A stretch of 64,000 bases of DNA from Sanghuangporus weigelae (lineage: Eukaryota > Basidiomycota > Agaricomycetes > Hymenochaetales > Hymenochaetaceae). Position 1 is the first letter of the stretch, and each line of letters starts with the position of its first letter. The stretch lies in NCBI GenBank assembly GCA_033182465.1, contig CP137324.1, positions 620,001 to 684,000 of the forward strand. Reading direction: 5' to 3'. Below the pieces are notes generated by a model, which saw nothing but the letters and a program-made list of their open reading frames with translations, had not been told where the DNA came from and did not search any database. Below are positions 37,197 to 48,273 of this stretch, in pieces. The position numbers were made by a program, and so were the translations under genes.

Positions 37197-38978
37197 ATGT
37201 TCGGGATGCTGCCATCCGCCCTCGTCTCGTATCTCTTCAACTGGCTCTCTGCCTTTTCATCGCTCAACAACTCAGGCAATTCACAGCTAGAGACTAATCA
37301 ACTTACTTTTCAACTACGGCATTTCCATGCTCACAGCGGCGCACGTGTCCTCTTTGCCGATGTATCTCCTGGAATCTTGGCGAAGGGAAACACAACATCG
37401 GAGAACGCGTTCACAATTAAGACACGTCGGCGGACGACACATAAGCCGCGATCACATACAGACTTCCCCGAGGCACGAAGACGCTCGATGATACATAAGG
37501 AGAACGTACCTGTTCCTTGGAATGTATTGGAAGTCGAGGCACCAGATGTTGAGCACAGGGATTCGTTATTGACAATGGCGAAGATGACATATGATGCGTA
37601 TGTGCTTTTGAATATGCGTTTTATGGAATCTTGTTAAATTATGTGTCTGCTATAGATATCTGGAGCCGACAGACAAGGATTGGTATGACCTTGGCGACAA
37701 ATGGACAGACGTATGTATCTCAGTTGGCTCAGGGCGTCGCATGCAATAATCATGATGAGCAGAACCACCCTTTCGGCTGGGAGCCAGATGCAGATGGCTT
37801 CCGAGGTTATGTCTTCGCTGTAAGCGCAACCTTTTTCATCAGCGATTAATGCATCTAACGCGATGACAGACCGAAGATAACTCGACGGTTGTCCTCAGTA
37901 TCAAAGGAACTTCCGCGTCATTCCTTGGTGGTGGAGGTCCAACCGCAAAGAAGGATAAACTAAATGGTGCGCAAGTATCTCTAGTGTTCCGGAGTCGTCT
38001 ACTCATTCTGAATGGGCTATTCTCTCCTCCGGTTATCAAGATAATCTGTTATTTAGCTGCTGCTGCGCTCACATCGACTGGACATGGACGGAAGTGTGCG
38101 ACTGCTATCGTGGAGGTTGGAACTGCGATCTCAACTGCCTACAAGATGCTCTTATTGAGGAGAGCCTTTTCTATCCGATCGGTACTGTGAGTTTAATCAG
38201 TTTCTTATCTTTGACCAACAAGCTGAAGTGCTGCGCACCTCTCAGAATCTATATTATAACTTAACCTACCTGTACCCAGATTCGAACATCTGGATAACGG
38301 GACATTCACTCGGTGGTGCACTAGCATCGCTACTAGGGGTGACCTTTGGTGCTCCCGTCGTTACATTTGAGTCACCCGGCGAGAAGATGGCGTCCGAGCG
38401 ATTGCATTTGCCTCAGCCTGTGAGCAAATTCCTGTTGTCTGCTTTGAGATGTGTGCTGATGCTTATTGCTTATTGAACCGGGTATATAACAGCCCTCGAC
38501 CCAACATATCACACACGTATATCACACAGCCGACCCAATCGCGATGGGCACATGTACGGGCATCCTCTCCTCATGCGCGATCGCTGGATACGCCTTAGAA
38601 TCTCGGTACGGAAGAGCCCTTCTCTTCCCTTGCTACTTCTCACACTGATCCCTTCGTTTTGGACTTGCCAATCATATAGATGTCATCTTGGCGAATCAAT
38701 CGTCTACGACACAATTTCAAACCTCTCCTGGGCCTCCGACGTACGAACACATTCAATCAAAACAGTTATCGAAAAGATTTTGTCAGTGCCTTGGGCGCCT
38801 GCTATCGAACAGGGGAGAGAAGTACCCAAACCTCGGAGAGAAGAGGACTGTATAGTGAGTATTCCTCTTTCGATTGGCTATTATAATAGGAGTTTTGTGG
38901 ATAACTATGAATTCACGTTCACTATCTCAGGATTGTTTCAAATGGGAGTTTCAAGAGCCCACGAATATGACGAATTAG
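37197..38978 (+). CDS. ATG15: Autophagic body lipase Atg15
   Basis: Vacuolar phospholipase that breaks down autophagic bodies. The N-terminus [20 protein letters not shown] is a likely signal anchor. The lipase core follows: [52 protein letters not shown] and [10 protein letters not shown] with paired cysteines typical of Atg15. The nucleophile elbow is [16 protein letters not shown] (GHSLGGA), followed by [16 protein letters not shown], then [13 protein letters not shown] (catalytic Asp region) and [11 protein letters not shown] (His region). The last exon [15 protein letters not shown] ends at 38978. A second ATG (37193) opens a frame that stops early, so 37197 is preferred. Introns are short and numerous. 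Confidence 0.9.
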
Positions 38979-39176
38979 ATAATCGCTGTGCTACTGCACG
39001 CTTGGTTGATGTTTTCCTTAATGGCGATGGTCTTGTGAAAGCTTACTGTATATCTAACATCAATATATTGAACATTATACGCGACAATCTATAATAATAA
39101 TGCATCCAGAGAATAAATTAACCAATGCGTGCGTACGTGTATGTTGTGTATGTTGTGTATCTAGTATGTTTGTTTC

Positions 39177-40753
39177 TTAAGATCCCAAGACTATTCGCTC
39201 CTCTACGACGAGGACCTCTTGTCGTTCTGGGTAAATCGCAGTCACGATTTCGCGCTCTCTCCATTGGCGACTTCTACCCGATCCTGCGACAGCAGTTGAT
39301 GGAGGTGTGAGGGTATATTGGACGGAGAGCGCAGAGAGTACACCTCCGTATGCGTGTGAGATACCAGTATCGATGATGATGACTTTACCATTGCAGCGAG
39401 AAGTTATAGCCTTGATAAGCAGGAAATCATTAATAAACCGGCATATGAGTCTACGGAAACGGACGACGAACCGTGAAGTTTGGCGTATGGCCCATGATCA
39501 ATCTCCTAACCCCCGTTGTTCTCAATACCTCGCCGACTTCAGGACATACTGCATGTTCGGGTTGTAATGCCCACCCTCGGTACCACAGCGGTCCCTCCTC
39601 CACATATAAGCTCTTCTCTTCTTCACTTGCATCGTGCGGTAGGCCCGCGTACGGGTGTGGCGGGTGTGGTGGAGGGAACGGCCGAGTTTGTAAGCGCCGC
39701 AGGAGCGTTGCTCCGAGGTCATTGATTGCAGAGGGGTAGGGGGATAAATGAGCGTAGGAAGGCGAGAGGCCACCATGCACGAAGCTCAAGTACGCAGTTC
39801 CTAAGGGATCATCCAATTGCTCTTCTCCAAAGTCCCGATTTGACACAAAGTCAATGGATGAATGCCCCAAAGACGGATCATATGAAGCGGAAGAAGGGAA
39901 GGGAGAGTCAGGACCCAGAGGCGGATATAAGGCTACGCGAGAGGTGATGCTGTAGTTAGCTGCCCAAGCACGTCCTATTCGTCCTGTTTGGAGCATCTTT
40001 TGGCGGGCGGCGACTGAGCCGAAGGTGGCTATTTCCTTTGCTTCGACGTATCTGCGGCGAAGAGTCGTTAGAGTCTCGAGAGGAATGGGAAAGAATCTGC
40101 GCACCTCCAGTCGGCTAATGGAACGAAAGTTGTATTAATATGGTGAAGTCAATAGAGCAGATAATAAAGAAGAGCATGATACGAACCTAGTAGATTCATC
40201 CATTCGTGATTCCCCAAGTGCGAGACGACGTCCCCGCCAGCGGCACGCGCTTGTGACCGAAGCCGCTCCATCCAGAGAAACAGTTTGATGGTATCAAGTC
40301 CTCTGTGCATCCGCATGCACCAAGACGTCCATGCCATCAGTTCAGGATCCATAAGTGTCTCAGCGGAATGTTAGAGAGGAGAAAAACAATAGCAATTCAC
40401 CGATCAATAATGTCGCCGGTTTGGACGAACAAATCCACCTTGCCCGACCAATTACCCTCCTCATCGACGACATCCGACATTTGCAAAACGCGGAGCGCGT
40501 TCGGGTAGTCCCCGTGCAAGTCTCCTACTGCAACTATCCTGCGTGTATACTGTGCTTCTTCAGATTCAGACTCTGTACTGAACACGCTCTGCGCCGTTAC
40601 GTCATCGTTCTGAACATCATACTGAACTTCATCATCGGTGGGTGTTGGGGAGTGACGAATGGGAGCCCCGAAAGTGCTTTGTCTGAAAGCGACGAATACT
40701 GCCGCGAGGAGGAGGACGGCTGGGAGGAATCTGCTGAGACGTATTCGAGGCAT
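39177..40753 (-). CDS. Shewanella-like PPP-family metallophosphatase, membrane-anchored
   Basis: Calcineurin-like phosphoesterase with all PPP metal motifs: VAVGDLHGDYPNA (GDxHG), VQTGDIIDRG (GDxxDRG), SHLGNHEWMNL (GNHE), FVHGGLSPSY and MGHTPNF. The N-terminus MPRIRLSRFLPAVLLLAAVFVAF is a signal anchor or signal peptide, so the enzyme is probably in the secretory pathway or at a membrane. The domain order and the long loop between GNHE and HGGLSP fit the Shewanella-like (SLP) group found in fungi and plants. C-terminal end VVEERIVLGS* at 39177. A MITE lies about 120 bp upstream of the start codon. Confidence 0.88.
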
Positions 40754-40805
40754 CCTGAGGTGCTATAACTAGTATAAGTACAAGACAAAAAGATGATGTT
40801 CGACA

Positions 40806-40815
40806 CACGTGATCG
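40806..40815. promoter_or_regulatory. CACGTGATCG motif upstream of the phosphatase
   Basis: Ten bases identical to the core of the inverted repeats at 17023 and 22262, 53-62 bp upstream of the phosphatase ATG. Here the palindrome is incomplete (CACG-TGAT-CGCA). Confidence 0.3.
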
Positions 40816-40873
40816 CAGGATTCACAACCTAGAACTTATAGAAGAGACGAGACTTTCAAGGCCTTTTTACTTA

Positions 40874-41541
40874 CAGTCATTTACCGGTCCTTTAAACAGT
40901 ACCGTTCCTTTGAACACTCGAATTTTCTCCCTCAATTCTTCTTTCCTTGTCACGAAAAAAATCACACAGATGCAGAGAATATGTACCAATTATAATACCA
41001 AATTTCAGAAGATTTGAGTGAGGCGTTCAGTGTAGAGAAATTATGCACTGGCTAATTTGGTTGTATTTGGTTGAGTTTAACTTGCAACAATTGCTCTTGA
41101 GCTTGTTCTGGCCCATTTACATAGAAGATAGCTGTACATATCACTAAAGTATTGCCATGGGTGCGTCTGTGCAAAGTTTGAAGAGAAAACAGTTACTCTA
41201 CGAATTAATGCAGGGGAAACAAACAGAAAGTGTGACAGATGGGAGGAGGGATTTTTACATGCTAAGATCGGCGGTCATATTTTGCCGTACCGAGAACTAG
41301 CACCGTGACGGCAATTTCTAATGTCACATGGTGTTCAAAGGAGCGGTTTTTGTGACATTCTTGCATCTTTTTTCTTTCACCTCTAATAATTTTTCCTGTA
41401 CAATTTACAGCTTTGAAAAATTAGTAAATGTTGCCCTCGTTAAGGGCTATCAGAATATGTACTTGAAAGTTATAAATCTTCTGTGTGGTGAACTGGGTGA
41501 GTGCATCTGTATTGGGTGTTCAAAGGACCGGTAAATGACTG
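40874..41541. mobile_element. MITE 4, TA-flanked
   Basis: 668 bp flanked by TA (40872-40873 and 41542-41543). Ends read CAGTCATTTACCGGTCCTTT then (A/G)AACA, about 25 bp with one mismatch. Sub-terminal copies of a related block are found in inverted order inside (ACCGTTCCTTTGAACAC at about 40901 and its complement at about 41331). The interior is AT-rich and has no transposase. TA duplication and CAG start suggest Tc1/mariner type. Confidence 0.8.
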
Positions 41542-41543
41542 TA

Positions 41544-42301
41544 CTTTGCCGCGTCAAAGTCGTGCTCGCTACCACGAATCATCCCTTTTCTTGTATTGGT
41601 CGGGTCGAATCAGACGCACATCTTGACAAAAAGCAACTCTACGTTCCTGAGTTTGCTTTGGGCACACTCAAATTATCGTTCGGTTGATTCATCTCTCTAT
41701 CTACAACATCAGCCAGATTTTTCAAGCCGGCAGTCTCTGGCTATCGCTATCGCGCCACGACATGTTGTCGGTGGGTGAAGTGGAGTCCCTGGCTGGTGTG
41801 GTGCATTGGAATTTACATAAGTAGTCTTTCTAGGAACACACAAAGTCGTTCGGATGCCCGGGACGAGCAAATTGTTGTCGAAAATTCTCGAAGCTTATTG
41901 GGGTAGGAAAGGAAAACTGCACTATAAGTATGTTTTTTAACTGTGGAAGGAGGCTGTTCGAAACGATCGTGTCATGTAAAGGCTGTAGGATGCACTCAAT
42001 TTCGAATTGTCTGTCTATTTTCCGTCAAACAACTCCAGTAGAGTGAATGCGTTAGTATCAATTGTCTCCTGCTATCACCACCACCTCGAGCTATGTACTG
42101 GCGCATCATAGGGTCGTCGATCACAGCTGCCAAATAAAGTAAGGGATCGGTCGTAACAAAGCCGCTATCCAGCCGAGGTCTTTGAGCTCTTAACTAATAG
42201 AAGTCGTCCTTTCTTTCTTTCTTCCTTCTTACCTCCACCATCATCGTCATATCTTTGTTTTCTCGCTTGTGCTTGATTATATCATTTGAAGATAACGAAC
42301 G
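41544..42301. other. Upstream region of neutral trehalase, no gene seen
   Basis: No convincing open frame. I looked for stress-response elements (CCCCT/AGGGG) near the trehalase start and saw none that I would claim. Confidence 0.5.
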
Positions 42302-45300
42302 ATGGCACCGGCTCTTCAGCACCCACCGAGCGTGGGCTTCATTGACGAGAAGACGGCTCAAGTTCATGAGGATGCTGCTGCGTATTACGGTAGTGGAGAA
42401 TATTTCAGTCGGTCTCGTACTTATTCGCATGTAAGTAATTTGACACTCTCAGTTGCGATGCTTTACGGAGGACGTGCGTTGTGGCATAAATGGCGACGCA
42501 CGTCGTTCGTGGCGTCAGCCCACTCTCCGTTCCGCGCGGAGCCATCGTCTTCATGTTCTGACTTGTTTACTGTGTAGTCGCATCTGCATGGCTACAATCC
42601 TGTCCGCCGACCTGTCTTCCAAGAGGACATTCACTCTCGCTCGCGGCGTTTGTCGCACGATGAGAAGCCAACTGCCCCGCGCCGCTTCCTCATCGACGTC
42701 GAGGAGACTATCCGCGTAATTCTTGAGCAGGAGGATACGGATGGAGACTTTCAGATTAGCATAACCGATGCGGGACCCAAAATCCTTGCGCTTGGAACTG
42801 CGACGAGCAATGGCTTCAAGAGCTTTGATGTTCGGGTACGTACCGAGAATTCGCGCTGGTATGGGGAACGGTGCTAACTCGCCCGTACCGGATGTCGAAT
42901 AGGGTACATACATGCTGTCAAATCTCCTGCAGGAGCTCGCTCTGGCGCGGGACCATAATCGGAAGCGCATTGTTCTCGACGAGGCACGCCTCACTGAGAA
43001 TCCCGTCGATCGGCTGTCACGTATGATCAAGTACTCATTCTGGCACTCATTGACCCGCCGGATTGATGGTGATGGCCTGGAGATTATATGCGCGGATCCG
43101 AAGAATCGTACAGGGCGTTCCAATCCTCGGATCTACATTCCTCACGGCGAGCCTGCGATGGCGGAGTACTATAGAAAAGTGGCAAGAGAGAAACCACATT
43201 TAAATCTGGACGTGCAGGTCCTTCCGCCCAAGCCTGATGATCAAAAATTTGTGAAGAGCTTGAATGATAAACCGGGTATTCTTGCGCTTGCTATGAACGA
43301 AGTCGACGACGGCAAAGGTGGTAGGACGTTGAAAGGCATTCCTTTTGTGGTCCCAGGTGCTAGATTTAATGAGGTAAATATAGAGCCTGATAAACATTAC
43401 GTGAAACTAACAACCTTCCTTATAGTTGTATAACTGGGATTCCTACTTTATTTCTCTTGGTCTACTTGTTGACGGCCAAATAAACATGGCCAAGGGCATG
43501 GTTGACCACTTCATTTTCGAGATTAGGCACTACAACAAGGTATCATATTTTCCAATTAGTGATTGTCGCCAAATTTTTCTAATGTATCCAAGATTTTGAA
43601 CGGCAGTCGGAGCTATTACCTTTGCCGCAGCCAGCCACCCTTCCTTACCGATATGGCGCTCCAAATTTACAACCAACTTGATCGTTCAAACGTAGACGAG
43701 AATCGTGCATGGCTAAAACGCGCCATTCAAGCCGCCGTCAAAGAATACCATACCATTTGGATGGCCGAACCACGTCTAGATCCGAAGACTGGGCTCTCCC
43801 GGTACCGTCCTGATGGACTCGGTATCCCACCCGAAACAGAGTCTACTCATTTCACGCATATCCTCGAACCTTATGCGGAGAAGCATGGCATATCTGTTCT
43901 GGAGTTCAGCGAGAAGTATAATGAGGGTGTATTGCATGAGCCGGAACTTGACGAGTACTTCTTGCACGATCGCGCTGTTCGTGAGAGTGGACACGATACG
44001 ACGTATCGGTTCGAGAAACGTTGTGCAAATCTTGGTACGGTCGATCTCCAGGCACTTCTGTACAAGTATGAGGTCGATATTGGAACTGCCATTCGAGAGG
44101 TCTTCGATGACGAGCTTGGGATGGAGGAAGACTTCCCCCTGTCTCCGTTCCCTGTAACACCTGAAGCATTCAAGGATCCGAACAGGAGAAGTTCGACCGT
44201 TGCCCCTCAGACTAGTGAGGAATGGTTCCAGCGCGCTGAATGGCGTAGAGGGATCATCGATAAGTATCTCTGGAATGAGAGCAAGAACTTATACTTCGAC
44301 TACGACACCGTCCAGGAGAAGCAAATCCTGTACGAGAGCGTTACTGCTTTCTGGATGCTTTGGGCTGGAGCTGCGAGTGATGAGCAGTGTTGGAGGCTTG
44401 TGTATGTCTTCTGTCTAGTTCTGTTCGAATAGCGTGCAACTAACGAGGATTAATCTTGCAGCAACCATTCTTTGAAGAAATTCGAGGTCATAGGAGGTCT
44501 GGTGTCTGGTACAGAGGAGTCGAGGGGCAAGATCTCACTTGATCGTCCGAACCGGCAGTGGGATTTCCCGTAAGTCCAATTTCATTCATGACGTTGAAGA
44601 CTGCACTGACCTCTTGTTGTGATGTAGGTATGCCTGGTGAGTTTTTATGTCCGATGGCTCGCCATTGGCCTCTTTCTTAATTCACTCTGCCCCTCTTAGG
44701 CCGCCTCACCAGATCATGGCATGGGTGGGACTAGAACGGTACGGATATTTGGAAGACGCCCAACGATTGGCGTATAGGTTCCTTTACATGTGCGTATTCT
44801 CAAGAAGTTGGATTTGAGTTACAACACGTGAACTCACCCGGAACACGCATTATGCAGGATGACAACCGCTTTCGTCGACTTCAATGGTGTCGTACCTGAG
44901 AAGGTGTGTGCTTAAACTTTTCTTCATTTCCCGTATTCCAGCTTGGCGACTTCGGCGCGCTGGCTTTACGTTCTAGGAAGTATGACTAACATCGGGTTCT
45001 AAAACGCAGTTTGATGCGGTGAAGCTCTCTCATATGGTCGACGCGGAGTATGGAAACCAGGGTGTCGACTTCAAGATGGTTCCTCGCGAAGGTTTCGGAT
45101 GGATGAATGGTAAGCGTGGTTTCGTCCGATGTATTTTACATATGTATATGGTGCATGTTGCATGTGCTCATGGAATTCTCTTCTTTGTGTTCGCTTCGCG
45201 AATAGCGGCGTACCAGGTCGGGTTGTCGTTCTTGACTACGCACATGCGCCGTGCCATCGCGGCATGTACGAGCCCTGAAGTATTCTTCGGACACGCTAAA

Positions 45301-45390
45301 TCGATTGATATTGTGCCTCAGGCCCGAGAGCAAACGGACGCTCTCGGTCTTGCGATGGAGGCGCTCTCGATTTCAGCAAACTCTGGATGA
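42302..45390 (+). CDS. NTH1: Neutral trehalase
   Basis: Cytosolic GH37 enzyme splitting trehalose to glucose. The N-terminus carries [17 protein letters not shown], with RRLS as a classic PKA site like the regulatory site of yeast Nth1. An EF-hand-like calcium loop [12 protein letters not shown] follows at about residues 100-111. Catalytic blocks: [20 protein letters not shown] (signature 1), [43 protein letters not shown] (signature 2) and EGFGWMN near the end. Many short introns. Signature 2 needs a 9-nt exon (44628-44636). In this signature the usual Gly-Trp-Ala reads Ala-Trp-Pro. The stop at 45390 follows SISANSG. Confidence 0.95.
44628..44636 (+). other. 9-nt microexon in trehalase signature 2
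   Basis: The bases GTATGCCTG lie between an intron 44570-44627 (GTAAGT...GATGTAG) and an intron 44637-44699 (GTGAGT...CTCTTAG). Including them gives QWDF-PYAW-PPHQ, which matches the family's QWDYPxGW pattern. Skipping them loses the conserved Tyr and Trp. Confidence 0.7.
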
Positions 45391-46333
45391 ACGGATCAGT
45401 CGCACATAGAGTCTGCCCTTTAGATTTATTTATTCGGTGATATCTTGGAATCCGTCAGCACCTACTTCAACGCTAAGCTCTTCATCGTAATGCTTCCGCT
45501 TTCTTGAACATAAATAGACATACAGTAGATGAAGCATTCATGCTTCCCATTCATGATGTTCTCGCCTCAATTGCTTTGCTCTAGACGTCCTCCACTTTTG
45601 CATGCCAATCGTTTTGCACCCTTTTGTTCTCGTCATCACCACTTCCTTCTTCCTCTCATCCACCACCTTTCATTCATTCTGTAGTCTAAGAAGAATCAAT
45701 AATGTATTTGAATGCGTCAATTCTAGCCATTTCGTCTGGAAGGTTTCTCGGCGCTCAGGTTGCACAGTACCATATGGTCTTTGGTCATTCTTTCTTCTGC
45801 CGTTCGCTTGTTCGGAGTCTCCAAGGTCTCCGACAAGGTCTGTGCATGTGGCTAGTTCCAATGGCGTTAGATCTCTTTACATCGAGGTTCTGGTTACAAA
45901 CGTCTACAGCTTCCGCTTCTAGGCCACAGGTGTTCTTGTATTCACGTGTGTCAATTCAAGTTGTGTCCGTGAATGAGCAGACGTCGCACATGCGTAGGAA
46001 ACATCAAAAACTGGTTTGCTAGAAGCCTTTGTTGAGATCTTCTGCAATAAAGAATATGAATAGCGAAGCGATGCCTAGAAATTGGGGGTATTTGCATATT
46101 CATCCGCAACTTTCGCGCTCGAGAACGTACAATTCGACTGATTTCCAAAAATGCCCTGATCCGAGGGACATCATATACTATACACGCAGTCAATAAAATA
46201 GTTAATACATGCCAGGCGTACATACAAAATACATCGCATAAACATAGCACCAACTTTAATCCTATGAACCATCCAAACCTGCCACCAGGATTGAATGTGC
46301 ATAAAAAAACTCTAGCTCTGGCAGCACGGCTTG
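45391..46333. other. Intergenic between convergent genes, no gene seen
   Basis: Two overlapping plus-strand open frames (45602-45922, 45702-46022) and a minus-strand one lack motifs and protein-like composition. I regard the stretch as 3' regions of trehalase and the arrestin. Confidence 0.5.
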
Positions 46334-47959
46334 TCAACGGATATGATGCCCGTAGAATCTTTGGTTTCCGTTCTCAAGGTATCCCATTGAATTATTGTAG
46401 TTGCCTTCAGCGGGCTTGACATACCCAGGCGGAGCGTGCGAACGCGGAATTACACCTGGCGCGTTGTCTGTAACGATTGAAATCTTCTCAGCGAGAAGAG
46501 GTTCGTTCTTCGGTGTAGAATGTTCGGGTGCGAAGCCTGCTGTTGAGAAAGGGAAGACGGAGACGTGGTACTGTGTAACATGCATGCAGATGGATGCACA
46601 GTTGAGCATCGAGGATTGGATCACTGAAAAAACAGACGCACACGAAGTAAGAGCCGAGGAAACATGAATTCAGGTTTCAACGTCTTAGGTACGTCGATCT
46701 CGCCTTGCAAAACACGGACGGCATCCTGCGGAGCACCCTCCTCACTCGGCCACCAGTACGCACGGCTTACCTGCTCCGGGAAAGTATTATTACTGCGCCG
46801 AGGAGCCGCGTCGTCTGTAGCCGTTGACCCGATGGCTATGGTACGTGTTAAGAAGATGTTCTGTGCGGAAGGCTGAGAGAGTAGATCTAGCGCTTGAGAG
46901 TCTGTGCCCTTGAGAGTGAGGAAGAGCGGGATGGGAGATCCGAGAGCATACGAGAGCTGTAGTAAAGAAAATGTCAGTTCAAGAGAATTTGGTGGACCGA
47001 CAAAAAACACACAGGAGATCCTAAAGCAAGCTAGTATTCGCAATGATTCAGTGTAGATAAATATACATCTAATAAACGACTAACAATCATTTCCACTTTG
47101 ACGTGTTTCGAGTCAAATAATATACCAGTGACACTGACTGGAGGTAGAATCTTCCAACCTTCTGGGTCTGCTTCGGGTCCGAGCAGTGAACTTCCCTCGA
47201 GGTAAGCTGTAATGCGCAGAGGGGATGGTGGAGATGCGACCCATCGCGGAACATACACAAAAGATGTACTTAAACTATCACACAATTTGTCGCTGATTCA
47301 TAAAGTAATCAGATAACGACTCACGTCTGGTTCACTTTGAGCATGCCTCTTTTCACAGTAACAATGATCTTGTAGTCAATGTATGCTGGACTTGCTCGTT
47401 CGCTAAAAGTCGGTGGAAGTGGATAATTCTTCCCCGGTTCCTTCGGCGCGGTTGAAACATGAACTTCCTTGGGTAGACCCATTGAGAAAGGCCAGGTATG
47501 CGATCCAGACAGCTTGCTTGCAGAGGGAGAGGGACTCCACAGATTTGTGGATAGATCAAGGAAAGGTATGGATTCCTGTCCAACAGTAGTAAACTCCCCT
47601 AAAATCTTCAGGAAAAAACCACCGAACTTAGTATAGGATCATTAGATGAGAGTGAAACCTACATTTATCGTTACACCTTTGTAGCTCTCTGGCTTATCGA
47701 GATTTATCTTAACTTCACCAGAGATCTCGTCATCGTCTCTAAATACCGGGAGGACTTTGGCCGAAACAGCACGACTCGTAACATTGAGATTGAGCCATGG
47801 TTTTCCCTTCCCTGTCTCAAGAGAATAGGAATGCTGCGTCCGGAATGCTGCACTACTACTGGCAGTTGGACTTGCAGCTTTGGTATTGGCATCCGAGTAG
47901 CTCGGCAGCTGTTCATGCTGTTCAACTCCCTCGCCGCTGAGTAACAGAGCAGGAGCCAT
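46334..47959 (-). CDS. Alpha-arrestin-like protein 1 with PPxY motif
   Basis: Arrestin-fold adaptor of the fungal ART type, which in yeast brings the ubiquitin ligase Rsp5 to plasma-membrane transporters. The N-terminal arrestin sandwich is seen in KPWLNLNVTSRAVSAKVLPV, EISGEVKINLDKPESYKG, HTWPFSMGLPKEVHV and YIDYKIIVTVKRG. The C-terminal sandwich is seen in ITAYLEGSSLLGPEA...GWKILPPVSVTG, LGSPIPLFLTLKG and YHVSVFPFSTAGF. The C-terminal tail contains PPGY (a PPxY ligand for NEDD4/Rsp5 WW domains), and LPSY lies near the N-terminus. Start ATG is 47959; an upstream TTG in frame is ignored. Paralogue of the gene at 51115-53877; 314 bp of promoter shared with LST8. Confidence 0.85.
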
Positions 47960-48273
47960 GGTCGATAAGGTAGACAACGAGTCCGAACGACAATCTTTAT
48001 TGACCTCGAGTAGAGAGATTGAACCTACTTCAGCTACACTCAGGAGCCAGGACCTGCGTTCTGGACAGAGAGAGGCTGTAGATGATAAAGCCAAGTAAGA
48101 CGTGATACTCCCACATCTTGGTCCCTGAGAGACTGAATTAGAAAATAAACTAACTCATCATTTTTCCGTTTGGGAAGAAGCCATGCACGTGACCGACAAA
48201 CTGAACTTGACCGGTGCCGTCACGGTGCGCTTCATCTTTTTCTCTTCTACTAATGTACCCATAGCGTCTTAAG
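47960..48273. promoter_or_regulatory. Bidirectional promoter, arrestin 1 / LST8
   Basis: The start codons of the arrestin (minus) and LST8 (plus) are 314 bp apart with no gene between, so the two are candidates for joint regulation. CACGTGACC at about 48186 is an E-box-like site. Confidence 0.4.

Noticed and set aside
41590-41620. tRNA B-box-like GGGTCGAATC
   Set aside because: No matching A box upstream at the right distance and no cloverleaf.
45602-46022. Two overlapping plus-strand open frames after trehalase
   Set aside because: Hydrophobic and Cys-rich by chance composition, no motif, overlapping each other in different frames.
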